Shown here: in pieces, positions 15,301 to 24,409 of the stretch | How the letters are laid out: each line of letters starts with the position of its first letter | Position numbering within the stretch: the stretch's first letter is position 1 | Assembly (NCBI GenBank): GCA_947178255.1 | Contig: CAMWXP010000001.1 | Coordinates: forward strand, 22,013 to 86,012 | Source: an uncultured Clostridia bacterium | Lineage (GTDB): Bacteria > Bacillota > Clostridia > Christensenellales > Pumilibacteraceae | Length of the DNA stretch: 64,000 nucleotides | Direction: 5' to 3' | Notes under the pieces: generated by a model | Database searches by the model: none | The model's input: only the letters and a program-made list of their open reading frames with translations | What the model was told of the DNA's origin: nothing | Position numbers and translations under genes: made by a program

Positions 15301-16596
15301 AGGAACATTATCGCCTTCGGCGTCGAGCAGAGTATAAACGGTAGTATTGTCCGTATTGAGATACGTATACATGCTACGCGTCGTATCGGCAATGCCGCGC
15401 AACAATACGTCGTCACTGTCCTTGTTAAGAACGCTCTTGAACTCGAAAACATGCGTTGCCTTATCGTAAGTACCGAGAATATCCTTTAAGCCGACGCGTT
15501 CGAGATACGCGACGGTAACCGTCGGATCCTCGACCTTGCCCATAATGTAAACGCGGTCGGAAGAGCGTCCGGTAAGATCGACTAAACCTTTTACCCACTT
15601 CGCATAGAAAATGGTCGAGCGTTCGATAGAGAACTCGTCGCCCGGGTAGTACGCTACGTCACCGTCGGCAGTGGTAGCCCAGCCTACGAAACGGTAGCCG
15701 TCGGCGGTGTACTTGCACTCGGGAGCTTCGTTGGGCAGTTGATAACCGCAGGCCATCGTTTGGGCATCGCCTTCGAATGCTACGCCGGCGGGAAGGTTGA
15801 CGCTGAAATCGGCGTCGTAAGGTATGTACTCGTAATACACCGACAGCACGTTTTGCGCGCTGTTCTTGCCGAGCGTTTCGGTGAGCGCCGTGTTGTCATG
15901 ATCGGTGTCGTAATGGAACCCTGTATATGCGGGCAGACCGGATAATTTTTCGCCGACCACACCCTTGCCGTTAAGCGTCACGGGGGTGGAGGGATATGCA
16001 TTCGAATTGAGATCGAGCTCTTTATAAACGTTGACCGTATAAGAGACCTCGTACTTGGCGATGACCTCAACGTTGTTGCCGGGCATTTTTACGTCAGCGC
16101 CCTGCTCGATCTTTACGTTGCCGTTCAAATACCAGCCGACAAAAGTCGCATCACCGTCCGAAATCGTGGGCGTAATATCCGAAAGCTTAGTATACAAATC
16201 GTCGCCGACTTTGACCGACATCGTTTTTTGATCTTCGGGAATAGCGCCCGCTCCGGCGTTAAGCCTCAAAGCAAACTGCGCCGAAAACACAGCATAGTAC
16301 GTACGGTTCTCGGACGGCATTGTTTCGGGCAAATCCTCGACCGGTCCGTTTTCGGTTCGACTCCAGCCCTCGAAAACGTTATTGACTCGATAGGGAGCTT
16401 CTTCTTTCATTTTATAAGGGCTTCCCTCAGTCGTCGTGACCGAATCGTACAACATAGTCCCGATCATAAAGGTCATGGTGTATTCCGATTTAGAGGCATT
16501 GTCGTTTGCGTTGGAGCATGCCGCAAAGCCAAACGCGCCAAGCGCGAGCATAACGGCGAACAACGCTGCCAATACCACTCTGTGAAGTTTTTTCAT
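12304..16596 (-). CDS. Large lipoprotein with InlB-type repeats and tandem beta modules
   Basis: 1430 residues; start at 16596 with AGAGGTG upstream. The signal peptide ends at lipobox GFAAC (Cys27), so it is anchored to the membrane outside the cell. Residues 30-350 hold about four InlB B-repeat/Listeria-Bacteroides modules (endings like FEGWS...TYYAVF, FVGWYLNGN, FVGWATTADG...IFYAKW). The remaining 1000 or so residues are degenerate modules of about 70-100 residues with the recurring core LDGYGxA and aromatic beta strands (GKYVYDS, GHYVYSNGNI). I know no named family for these. It forms a single-gene unit with its own promoter, leader hairpin and terminator. Likely a surface adhesin or scaffold. 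Confidence 0.88.
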   Translation of the reverse strand: MKKLHRVVLAALFAVMLALGAFGFAACSNANDNASKSEYTMTFMIGTMLYDSVTTTEGSPYKMKEEAPYRVNNVFEGWSRTENGPVEDLPETMPSENRTYYAVFSAQFALRLNAGAGAIPEDQKTMSVKVGDDLYTKLSDITPTISDGDATFVGWYLNGNVKIEQGADVKMPGNNVEVIAKYEVSYTVNVYKELDLNSNAYPSTPVTLNGKGVVGEKLSGLPAYTGFHYDTDHDNTALTETLGKNSAQNVLSVYYEYIPYDADFSVNLPAGVAFEGDAQTMACGYQLPNEAPECKYTADGYRFVGWATTADGDVAYYPGDEFSIERSTIFYAKWVKGLVDLTGRSSDRVYIMGKVEDPTVTVAYLERVGLKDILGTYDKATHVFEFKSVLNKDSDDVLLRGIADTTRSMYTYLNTDNTTVYTLLDAEGDNVPTITLNDNGNAQYVNADGDTQTGKYVGDTDGSLLFVVDGDTKFAFRLVMSDTGIASYELRGEEYGLWYTMSQAGVVRTSQQLLLDGYGAARMAVYDNSSSSAGYKYFGGRYILNTGEGAYDGDDGVEIVVQIFNSSLNYRFYTYLLSQATVQTTSGVQKVNVFTERFKATLYGAPADGETLDIETADKIELSGYGMLDGSATYTKGSTTVTGKYVYDSTYGTITIIPATGDNLVFEIQGTYGEGDNAVPVFELQGAECGTYGVSNLLSNAYYTMAVYNNNTAALYFRLSLPDQFYGTVSNEYVMVLAGEYELIKAGSNGDVTGNLYEFTAQINEYTLQWINLFANSGVNLSPCLKFKFQFVYNNGKITSISVTQASDALEGATFTYDGVKYTLDGYGTAVSEGDDNVKKTYKYSNGMLTVNTPTAEDAKATTVFYDYDGDSDFAYMTDNIVVANSEHLLAVRFMSDGTAVLLLYVQQDGMLIAAYPVSFGIVVWNDDDKTAGSFVRDEQVVFSYVYSSLAVTYEEFDFSIVTSTNTNDKGETVTTKLLYIDYAGTTQPTDGKYDILNAAGDKLILDVNASTAKYVKKGKAGENDTEYEGHYVYSNGNIIQFADTKGTLSLTLRLIYTDGAISSFETVGYEVGYAVSYDDARNYLYLSGNTAGTDKVYSGTYYVYDAETGSNVPYEGTYRANQYGVEGYDFTYTVGGEQVTFTFNLYREQRGFTFFRTYRPTAQYTVYTMTMSNLGNPTPVALIGGGGYSNYVLQLSQTNSATGNFEKFNDESDIYVFTVSSNGSKLYFQRIEAGVLFYLDGTYIPEIDGVFELPEPIELTVAGTPGTMETPAVPEHTASISSVRFTGYVIAEMYYTYNGEEKTIQAFYVQVASSTYMLLDNKGNMLARVRLMYRTNQDGTREYFAQTCDMDYYGLFVSNENTVVNLNGFDSAVYVDSYGRVHSGSYTKDEDGVLCISYIDNYTVVKVYLTVDTEKGTFTLVPAPTAGND

Positions 16597-16691
16597 AAAC
16601 ACCTCTGTAAATTTCCGTGTCCGCTCTGTTTGTGTGTCGAGCACAACCGTCGTCCGCCGAGCGAACGAGATCGAATAATTTTTTTCAACAC

Positions 16692-16735
16692 AATATCGGC
16701 TTTGGCGGACACCTTTGTAAAACCAAAGCCGATAT
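16692..16735 (-). promoter_or_regulatory. 13-bp hairpin at the 5' end of the lipoprotein mRNA
   Basis: A perfect 13-bp inverted repeat (ATATCGGCTTTGG / CCAAAGCCGATAT) with a 17-nt loop. It begins a few nucleotides after the start site predicted from the promoter at 16746. No T-run follows, so it is not a terminator. It could stabilise the mRNA or bind a regulator. Confidence 0.6.
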
Positions 16736-16745
16736 GGGTTTATTT

Positions 16746-16774
16746 ATTATACTCTAATTTGTACGTTATGTCAA
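16746..16774 (-). promoter_or_regulatory. Perfect consensus promoter of the 1430-residue lipoprotein gene
   Basis: Minus strand: TTGACA (16774-16769), a 17-bp spacer, TATAAT (16751-16746). The predicted start near 16739 gives a leader of about 140 nt. Confidence 0.85.
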
Positions 16775-16828
16775 ACAAATAATGGGAGTTGCGCCGAGTT
16801 TAAATAAAAACTTCCGATATCCCCGCAC

Positions 16829-16856
16829 AAAAAAGGGAGCGCACTTACACGCTCCC
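16829..16856 (-). terminator. Terminator of the MoxR/VWA/LRR operon
   Basis: Minus strand: GGGAGCG, an 8-nt loop, CGCTCCC, then TTTTTT, about 79 bp after the LRR gene's stop. The 80 bp between contain nothing I recognise. Confidence 0.9.
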
Positions 16857-16934
16857 AATCTGCTTGATTTTAATCTTGCTTAAACAATCTATTATTCCTA
16901 ATATCTTGTCTATTTCTATTAGCTGTCCGCCCCG

Positions 16935-19652
16935 CTATTCCGCTTTCCACACCGCGTACAGCGTGGTACCGTTGGGTGCGGACGATATATTATCGGCAGT
17001 GTAGGCTATTTCGTCAGAACCGGCCTGCAACGCCCAACCCTCAAACGTATATCCCGCGCGCGTGGGCGGGGCAACGGTGTTCTTTGTGTTGTCGTTGCTT
17101 ACAGAGTTATCGGCTTTTGTGACCGATACGACGTAACTCTTATCGGGACTCAATACGCTGCGCCACACGACGGGACGGTATAACGAGTTCCAACGCGCTT
17201 CCCAGTTTTTATACTGTTCGACGGCTTCACAATAAATCGTCAAATCGAAATTGCCGTAAAATACGTGGCTGCCGATATAGGTCACGCTGCTGCCGATGCT
17301 GACGCTTGTGAGCAACGTGCAGCCGCGGAACGCATATCTACCTATCGACGTGACGCTGTCGGGAATGACAAGGCTTTCAAGCGCGCCGCAGCCGTAGAAT
17401 GCGTACTTATCAATAGTATTTACGGAGTCGCCGAGCGTAAGGCTCGCCAAAGCGGCGCAATTATAAAACGCATACGGTCCGATAACGCTTATATTTTGCG
17501 GGATTGCGAGCGATTCGAGTGCGCCGCAGCCGTAGAATGCTTTAAATGGAATTTCGGTAAGTCCGTTGCCTATCGTGAGCGATTTGAGCGACGCACAGCC
17601 GTAAAACGCGCTGTAATCGATAGACGTTACGCGGTCGGGAATAGTAAGCTCGGTAAGCGCGGCACAGTTGTAGAATGCACGATCGCCTATGGTCATTGCC
17701 TCTGTGCCTTTGCCCAAATCGATTGTTACGAGGTTGTGGCAACCGTAGAACGCGCGCGACGCAATTTCGGTAACACTGTCGGGAATAACAATGTTAGGCA
17801 TTATTCGGCAGCCGTAGAACGCACGGTCGCCTATGCGTTTTATATTGTTGGACAAATTAACAATTCTAAGCATCGAGCATTGGAAGAAAGTAAAGTCCTT
17901 AATCTCGTCCACTTCACTGTCTTCGGGGAACATAATTCCCGCCAGATTGTTGCATTTATAGAACGCTGCCCACCCTAAGGTTTTGAGCGACGAGGGTAGC
18001 GTTACGCCTGCGACCGGCGTGGCGTAAAATGCGTAGTCGCTTATACCTACTGTACCTTCCTCGACGGTAATGAAACTCTGTTGCTCGAGCTTGCAACCGA
18101 CCAGCCATTTATCGACGTACACAACACTGCCCGCCGATTCCCAAATCTGCGTCTTGTAAAACGCGTAAGTTCCTACACGGGTGACGCTCTCCGGAATATT
18201 GCATCTTTGCAAACGCGAGCAATAAAGGAACGCATAGTTACCGATTGTCTCGACCTCTTCACCCAAGGCTGCGACCATTAGATACTCGTCGTAGGCAAAC
18301 GCGTAGTCACCTATCGTATTAACACCGCTACCGAACGTGACTGACGTTAGGTTGTTGCAGGACGAAAATGCATTGTTGCCGATATATTTTACGTTGTCGG
18401 GTATGCTAACGGACGAGAAACCGCGGGCGTATTGAAACGCTTTGTCGCCTATGCCAACAATATCTTCGGGGATCTCGAGCTGTTCAATCGTTCTGTTTTT
18501 TACGTCGACTACCCATTTATCTACGATAATTAGATTAGTTTCACTGTCTCTCCAAGCGGACGTACCGTTAAACGCGCCATAGCCTATGCTTTTGAGCTCG
18601 TCGTTCAAATCAATGTCGACGAGCTTAGAGCAGCTGTAAAACGCCTGCGTGCCTATCGAAACGAGACTGGCGGGAAGCTTAATCGCCGTGAGCTCCGCGC
18701 ACGAATTAAACGCGTTTACCGAAATAGTCTCCAAGCTGCTGCCGAAATCGATGTCGGCAAGCGCTGCGCACTTGTTAAATGCTTCCTCGCCTATCGTTTT
18801 TACGCCGTTACCAAGCTTTAACTTTGTCAAGTTAGCGCAGTTGTAAAACGCCTGTTTGCCGATAGTCTGCACCGCGTCGGATATATTTACCTCTTTCAAA
18901 GTGCTGCAGGTTGCGAACATGCTTTCGGGTATATCCTTCAAACCTGTGCCGAAATTAATTGTCGTAAGACTGCGGCAATAGCTGAACGCTAGCTTGCCGA
19001 CCGTAGTCAGGCTGTTAGGAAACGTCAGTTCGGTAAGGTTGCGACAGCTTTGGAACGCCTGTTCGCCTATCGACTGCAATCCCTCGGGAAACGTTATGCT
19101 TTCCAAAAACGTGCAGTTGTAGAACGCGAAGCCGCCGATTTCGGTAATACCGTCGCTGACAGTGATGTTTTTTATCGTCGCGTTGTTATAAAACGCACGG
19201 TCGCCAATCCTAACGACCGGCTTGCCGCGATACGAATTTTCTACCGTCACGTTACCGGACGCGCTTCCGGCACCGGACACCTCGTACGCACTGTCGCCGT
19301 TTATCAGCTTGTAGCGCAAACCGTTTTCGTAATACTTTGTAAACGTGATAACGCTCCAATCAGAGTTATTGGACGTTTCGCCGTCGCCTATCGCGCAGAC
19401 TTGGACGGTGTAGTCACCCGGATCCAACTCGGACAGCGACATCGAATTGCGCCGCACGGTGTTATCTTTGCCTGCGACGTTTACGATATACCCGCGAGAA
19501 CCGGCAACAGTATCCCAAGTGAGCACGTAGTTGTCGTTGATCGAAAGGTTTTTCGGGCGTTCAAGTCTAGGCGCGCCCGAACAAGCCGCCAAGACTCCCA
19601 TACCTAATATAATAAACAATATCAGTGTTATAATATGCAGTTTCTTTTTCAT
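16935..19652 (-). CDS. BspA-like leucine-rich-repeat lipoprotein
   Basis: 905 residues; start at 19652 with GAGGT upstream. Signal peptide with lipobox VLAAC (Cys24). After an Fn3-like segment (PKNLSINDNYVLTWDTVAGS) there are about two dozen LRR_5/BspA repeats of 23 residues (IGDRAFYNCAALTELTIPD type). Two insertions WRDSETNLIIVDKWVVD and YVDKWLVGCK interrupt the array. The C-terminus is one InlB B-repeat (YTFEGWALQAG...TTLYAVW). BspA proteins bind host matrix or other bacteria. It is the last gene of the MoxR-DUF58-VWA operon, which suggests that machinery helps assemble this protein or responds to it. Confidence 0.92.
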   Translation of the reverse strand: MKKKLHIITLILFIILGMGVLAACSGAPRLERPKNLSINDNYVLTWDTVAGSRGYIVNVAGKDNTVRRNSMSLSELDPGDYTVQVCAIGDGETSNNSDWSVITFTKYYENGLRYKLINGDSAYEVSGAGSASGNVTVENSYRGKPVVRIGDRAFYNNATIKNITVSDGITEIGGFAFYNCTFLESITFPEGLQSIGEQAFQSCRNLTELTFPNSLTTVGKLAFSYCRSLTTINFGTGLKDIPESMFATCSTLKEVNISDAVQTIGKQAFYNCANLTKLKLGNGVKTIGEEAFNKCAALADIDFGSSLETISVNAFNSCAELTAIKLPASLVSIGTQAFYSCSKLVDIDLNDELKSIGYGAFNGTSAWRDSETNLIIVDKWVVDVKNRTIEQLEIPEDIVGIGDKAFQYARGFSSVSIPDNVKYIGNNAFSSCNNLTSVTFGSGVNTIGDYAFAYDEYLMVAALGEEVETIGNYAFLYCSRLQRCNIPESVTRVGTYAFYKTQIWESAGSVVYVDKWLVGCKLEQQSFITVEEGTVGISDYAFYATPVAGVTLPSSLKTLGWAAFYKCNNLAGIMFPEDSEVDEIKDFTFFQCSMLRIVNLSNNIKRIGDRAFYGCRIMPNIVIPDSVTEIASRAFYGCHNLVTIDLGKGTEAMTIGDRAFYNCAALTELTIPDRVTSIDYSAFYGCASLKSLTIGNGLTEIPFKAFYGCGALESLAIPQNISVIGPYAFYNCAALASLTLGDSVNTIDKYAFYGCGALESLVIPDSVTSIGRYAFRGCTLLTSVSIGSSVTYIGSHVFYGNFDLTIYCEAVEQYKNWEARWNSLYRPVVWRSVLSPDKSYVVSVTKADNSVSNDNTKNTVAPPTRAGYTFEGWALQAGSDEIAYTADNISSAPNGTTLYAVWKAE

Positions 19653-19693
19653 ATTACCTCCGTAACACCGAACATGCGGAACGCACGTCACGG

Positions 19694-22393
19694 TTAAGAG
19701 TCTTTCCTATTCCTAAATTCTCTGATTAACTCGTGCGGCCACTTAAACTTGAACTTGCGTACCGCTATATCGATAAGGAACAGAATGAGCGCTATGATAA
19801 TCATCGCAAGACGAGGATCGACCACCCTGTGAATCTTGTCTACAAATTCGAGGAATACCTCGCTGGCAACCTCTATACTGTCGCCCTTGCCGAGAGTGGC
19901 GAGCATTTCCAAAGACTTACGGCCCGCTTCGTAATCGACAAACACGTCGTATTCCGCCGAATACGAGAACGTCTTATATATCGATGCATACGAAATTACG
20001 TCCGACGCATTCTTCTTTTCCACAAGAATGCGGTACACGCCGGCTTCCGTAGTCAAAATGTTGACACGACTGTAATCCTCGGTCGCACCCGCAGTAAAGG
20101 TCTGATAAACCTCTTCGTTTTCACCGTCGGCGGATACCTTATATATAGTAACGTCTATACTTTGATCGCTTTCCAACGTGGTAAAAATACTCATCTGGTT
20201 GCGGTAGTTTTGTTCGCGAAGCTCCAGCATGATATCTGTCGGGCGCACGCTCTTTGTCGGGAACAGCGAGTTGACGACCTGTAACAAGAACTTGACTCCC
20301 ATCGGGTCCGCCATAAAGCCCTGCGACCACGAATCATCCGCGCCTTTCAGATCGCACATAAAGCTGCCTACATTGCCCGCGCCGTACGTCCATTCTGCGT
20401 ACAGAGGAACATACTCTGCAAGGACAACCTGCGTGGCATCGCTCTTTAACCGCGTGCCGTAATATCCGCCGAGCATGGGCAAATCGTCGGGCAAACCTAT
20501 CGTAGCCGCCGAGCTGTGCGTAACGACCTTCGGGGTAAAATCCTTCGGGATGTACTGGCGAATAGTATCCATAGTTAAATCGTCGCGAAGAATGTTGCGC
20601 AACTCGTTAAGATCGGTTACTCTGTAAAACTTACCGCCGCCCTCGTCCGCAATCTCTTGCATTTTCGTCGCGGCGACTGAGTTTTCGGTAATGCCGATGC
20701 CGACGACCGATATCGTTATACCCGCTTCGTAATTTGACTGAACAAACGGCATATACTTGTCGGCAGACTCACCCGGCTGACCGTCGGTAATAAACAGAAT
20801 GTGCTTCTTTTCGACGTCTCTGAGCTGTTTCAAGCCCAGGCCTGCTGCCTCAATCGGGCCGGCGTAGTTTGTGCTATTACCTATCGTAATACTATTTAAA
20901 GCGTCGAGGAAAACGGTTCTTTGCGTTACACGCGTCATTTCAAGCTCAACCTTGAAATCCGTTTCGAACGATATAATACCGCACCAGTCACGGTCGTTAA
21001 GCACGTCCAAACAATTAAACGCGCTGTCTCGTGCCGCGTCGAGACGGTTAATTCCCGAAGCGTCGTTACCGTTCATACTGCCCGAACGGTCGATAACAAT
21101 TTGCAGTCCCAGCGGGGGCGTATAGTCGATAGCTTGAACGGGAAGCATACGCTGATACAGCGTATTGATCATGTCATCGCGGTTATACATATTGGCGGTA
21201 ACGGTGCCGTCCTCGTCTATCTTGTTCCCGCCGACGGTAAACATGCCGCCGCCTATCGTATAAACATACGAGTTGAGTATTGCGTCAAACCCTTCGGGCA
21301 TATCGGCATTGGCAACGTTCATCATTATCACTTGATCGTACGCGCAAAGCTCGGCAAGAGTGCTCGGAACCGCGGCGGCATCGTGAGAGTCCACAACGTC
21401 GACCTGATATCCCGCTTCCGTCAAAATTTCTTTAAACTTGTCGGACTCGCCCGCATTGCTTTCCAAAATAAGCAACTTATCAAAGGTATCGAGATAGATG
21501 TACGAAGTGAATACGTTATTTTCATTAAGGTAGTCGCCCTCCGCTTCCATTTGGAATGTAAGAACGTGCATACCCAAACGTTCAAAAGCGTGCTGCAACG
21601 TCAGGGTATTAGCGCCCCGGTTGAGCGTAAAGCTTTTGTTCGCAACACCTTCGCCATTGTCGAACATGGTAATATTGATTGCACTTTCATGCGAGCTTTG
21701 TACCGTAAGCGTAACGGTAATGGGGTCGTCTACCACTATCGTTTTTTCCGGCAGACTGACGTCAATGATTTCCACGTCGTCAAAAACTTCGCCGTGCATG
21801 TATTTGGTATCGACGTGAACGCCGTCGGCGGCAACCTTTCTGATGGCAGACGTAGCTTTGCCGTCGGTTTCAATGCCGTCGCTGATAATGACTATTTTGG
21901 ACGTTTCGGGATATTTGAGCAGTGTGCGTGCATAGGTAAGCGCGCTCTCGATATCGGTAGCCGACGTGTCGGGAAGATTAGAATCGCGATATTGCCTGTA
22001 CACCTCGTCTCCGTCGTAAGAGAACGGAGCGGCGTATACTTGATCGTACCCGAAAGTTACAACGCCCACTTTATACCGCGAGTCGCTGTAATCTATGACG
22101 TCTTTTACGAATCGGTCTATATTTGCGCCCGCCGTTTCGGTGCTATACGAAGAGTCTACGAGCAAGAGTATCTCGTTTTCGTCGTTTGGAACGTCGTACT
22201 CAAACGTTATGCCCGACAAAACAAGCACGGCCAACACCATTATGACACAATGCAAAACGAGCGACGTTATGCGGTTGCGGGTGCGGCGATACTTCTTAGC
22301 AACGCGGAAGTGCGGGAACAGCGCGAGAAAGAGAACGGGTATGAGCAGCAGCAGAAGCCATGCGTATGAAAAATTAATAGTAAAATTCGACAT
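19694..22393 (-). CDS. Membrane protein with two VWA domains around a GATase-like domain
   Basis: 899 residues, GAGG ribosome binding site. Two N-terminal membrane helices (about 9-26 and 43-62). A first VWA has an incomplete metal site (LLLVDSSYS, D80). A class I glutamine-amidotransferase-like middle (LLILESNAG...YDQVIMMNVAN... YTIGGGMFTVGGNK) is followed by a second VWA with intact MIDAS (IVIDRSGSMNG). There is a C-terminal helix (LAMIIIALILFLIDIAV) and a basic tail. This layout is known from membrane VWA proteins beside BatA-type genes. It probably binds metal-dependent partners outside the membrane. It sits between the BatA-like gene and the LRR lipoprotein. Confidence 0.9.
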   Translation of the reverse strand: MSNFTINFSYAWLLLLLIPVLFLALFPHFRVAKKYRRTRNRITSLVLHCVIMVLAVLVLSGITFEYDVPNDENEILLLVDSSYSTETAGANIDRFVKDVIDYSDSRYKVGVVTFGYDQVYAAPFSYDGDEVYRQYRDSNLPDTSATDIESALTYARTLLKYPETSKIVIISDGIETDGKATSAIRKVAADGVHVDTKYMHGEVFDDVEIIDVSLPEKTIVVDDPITVTLTVQSSHESAINITMFDNGEGVANKSFTLNRGANTLTLQHAFERLGMHVLTFQMEAEGDYLNENNVFTSYIYLDTFDKLLILESNAGESDKFKEILTEAGYQVDVVDSHDAAAVPSTLAELCAYDQVIMMNVANADMPEGFDAILNSYVYTIGGGMFTVGGNKIDEDGTVTANMYNRDDMINTLYQRMLPVQAIDYTPPLGLQIVIDRSGSMNGNDASGINRLDAARDSAFNCLDVLNDRDWCGIISFETDFKVELEMTRVTQRTVFLDALNSITIGNSTNYAGPIEAAGLGLKQLRDVEKKHILFITDGQPGESADKYMPFVQSNYEAGITISVVGIGITENSVAATKMQEIADEGGGKFYRVTDLNELRNILRDDLTMDTIRQYIPKDFTPKVVTHSSAATIGLPDDLPMLGGYYGTRLKSDATQVVLAEYVPLYAEWTYGAGNVGSFMCDLKGADDSWSQGFMADPMGVKFLLQVVNSLFPTKSVRPTDIMLELREQNYRNQMSIFTTLESDQSIDVTIYKVSADGENEEVYQTFTAGATEDYSRVNILTTEAGVYRILVEKKNASDVISYASIYKTFSYSAEYDVFVDYEAGRKSLEMLATLGKGDSIEVASEVFLEFVDKIHRVVDPRLAMIIIALILFLIDIAVRKFKFKWPHELIREFRNRKDS

Positions 22394-22405
22394 GTTTCTA
22401 CCTCA

Positions 22406-24409
22406 CTACACCCTTAACTCACGCGAATGTAACCACCATTCCGCAACGAGCAACAACAGCATTGTCGCAGCGAAATAGATGATTAAATCTTTGTTGAGAA
22501 CGTCTCTCGTATTCTTTTCGACACGGGTGACGAGAATATCCGCTTCTTTGGTGATATAGCTTTCATTATTGGGGATCTGAACAAAAAAGCTGTTCGATAT
22601 AAGCTTTCCGGAAATGACCTCTTGCGTCAAGGTGTACGTACCGCTGCGCGAGATGTTGATCTTTTCGTACTCGCCCACCGGTATTATATACGTCTCATCC
22701 AAGCCGCCGCCGGTAAGTTTGAGCTCCAATCCGCGCGAACGCAGACGGATGTTCTCGTTTACCGCAAAGACGTTATTGGAATTGAGTATTGTCCGCATAT
22801 CCTCGGTGTCCTCTGTCGCCGCAAGCGGGAAATAATAATTTAATATATTTCTGAACAACGTCGGCAAATGGACAATACCGGGGAACGACGAGTTGTTTAA
22901 ACTGAACGGCATTATCACGACCTTGGAGTCGGGTGTGTTTTTTACCGCGAGCGCAGGATCGCCGCCGCAGTATAGTGCCGGTACGAACCCGCTGTCCGCG
23001 TCGAAACGCATAGGCGTGTATTCCGAAACGTAAATGGACGCCCAATCGAGATAGTTAATCAGCGGATTGCTATATCCGGGCGCAAGGTAAAAATCGCCGG
23101 AAGTAATGTATTTTGTATCCAAATACACTCCGTTCAAACCACGCGGAATAGCGTTCGGGTCTAAAAGCAAAACCACTCCGTCGGTAGGCATATCGGACGG
23201 CATTGTATGCTCGAAGATGTAAAGATCGAACCCTTCGAGAATGGGCGAACCGTCACGAATGTGCGTCACCGATATGTCAAACTTGTTTTGATACACCGAA
23301 CGAACGGCGCTCAAAGCCATAGGAACAAAGCTGTTAGGGCGCGAGCTGTAATACTCTACCCTAATCATTCGCGTGTCGGCATTGCCGTTGAACAAATAGA
23401 AAAAGTTGTCGTATGCAAACGAGTCGATACTGCTTCCCGTCGCACCGGAACCGCTGATTGTAAAATACGCGTCGTCGAACGTGTAGATAGGCGTAATCTC
23501 GTCGGCAGTTCTGAACGTGATAATACTCACCTCGTCCGATATGAACGTAGCACGCTGCGAAGTGAGCGGCACGTCAAACGTGATGTAATCATCGCCTTCT
23601 TTTTGACGGTTAGCGCCGTGAACGACACCTTCGATGGCCAGTTCTCTGTCCGCGCCGTAAGAAGCAACTTCGAGCTCAAAGACGTAATAGCCGTCCTCGA
23701 GCGTAGCCTTGCAATCGAGTATTGCGGCATTCCATTCACCGACTACACCGACGTCGACGATAGTAATCCCGCCTTTTTCTATATATTTGGTACCGGTAAA
23801 CAAAACAATCTCGGCGCCGTCGTTGTCCAAAACAATTTCTTCCGCCGTCGAAACCGCACCGTTTACGTCGCCCGTACCAAACGTACAGCATTCAAAAATG
23901 CCGTCTTTGTCGGTGGCGAGCAATTCGTCGAACACCGCATTGATATCGGCGCTCATGTCGGGCGTGGCGCGATGAACAAGAACCTCATTTTCCGCACCGG
24001 CAAGAACTATCGACACTACGCCGTCTTTATCGGACAATACAGTATCGACCATTTCCTTTGCGCTGTCGACCGCTCTCTTGTAGCGCGTTGTGCTGTTGCT
24101 TTGAGCGAGCATGCTCGCGGACGCGTCTATAATAATGACTTTTTCGTTAGCAACGTCCACCTCGTGCGGTTGAACGGGCGCGCTCATGATAAATGCACAC
24201 AAAATGATTATCAATATCTGACAAATCAAAATGAGAATGTTCCGTATCTTGTTGATAGGAACCTTCTTTCTGCGGTATTTTAAGCTTAACTTCCAAACGA
24301 AGGTACTCGATACTAATTTTTGTTGGTAGTTGGGCTTTAACAGGTAAATCAAAATGAGTATACCCAAGCCTAACAATCCCAAAAATCCTAAAGGCGCTAA
24401 TAAACTCAT
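22406..24409 (-). CDS. BatA-like membrane protein with VWA domain
   Basis: 667 residues. The N-terminus matches the aerotolerance BatA_N pattern: two helices (LLAPLGFLGLLGLGILILIYLL and IRNILILICQILIIILCAFI), then a VWA with MIDAS VIIIDASASM (D95-x-S97-x-S99). A long extracellular beta-rich region follows, and a last helix (IIYFAATMLLLLVAEWW). The start overlaps the stop of the DUF58 gene by 4 bp (ATGA). It belongs to the MoxR-DUF58-BatA-VWA set, thought to be chaperone-like assemblies for membrane or surface complexes. Its exact partner is unknown. Confidence 0.9.
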   Translation of the reverse strand: MSLLAPLGFLGLLGLGILILIYLLKPNYQQKLVSSTFVWKLSLKYRRKKVPINKIRNILILICQILIIILCAFIMSAPVQPHEVDVANEKVIIIDASASMLAQSNSTTRYKRAVDSAKEMVDTVLSDKDGVVSIVLAGAENEVLVHRATPDMSADINAVFDELLATDKDGIFECCTFGTGDVNGAVSTAEEIVLDNDGAEIVLFTGTKYIEKGGITIVDVGVVGEWNAAILDCKATLEDGYYVFELEVASYGADRELAIEGVVHGANRQKEGDDYITFDVPLTSQRATFISDEVSIITFRTADEITPIYTFDDAYFTISGSGATGSSIDSFAYDNFFYLFNGNADTRMIRVEYYSSRPNSFVPMALSAVRSVYQNKFDISVTHIRDGSPILEGFDLYIFEHTMPSDMPTDGVVLLLDPNAIPRGLNGVYLDTKYITSGDFYLAPGYSNPLINYLDWASIYVSEYTPMRFDADSGFVPALYCGGDPALAVKNTPDSKVVIMPFSLNNSSFPGIVHLPTLFRNILNYYFPLAATEDTEDMRTILNSNNVFAVNENIRLRSRGLELKLTGGGLDETYIIPVGEYEKINISRSGTYTLTQEVISGKLISNSFFVQIPNNESYITKEADILVTRVEKNTRDVLNKDLIIYFAATMLLLLVAEWWLHSRELRV

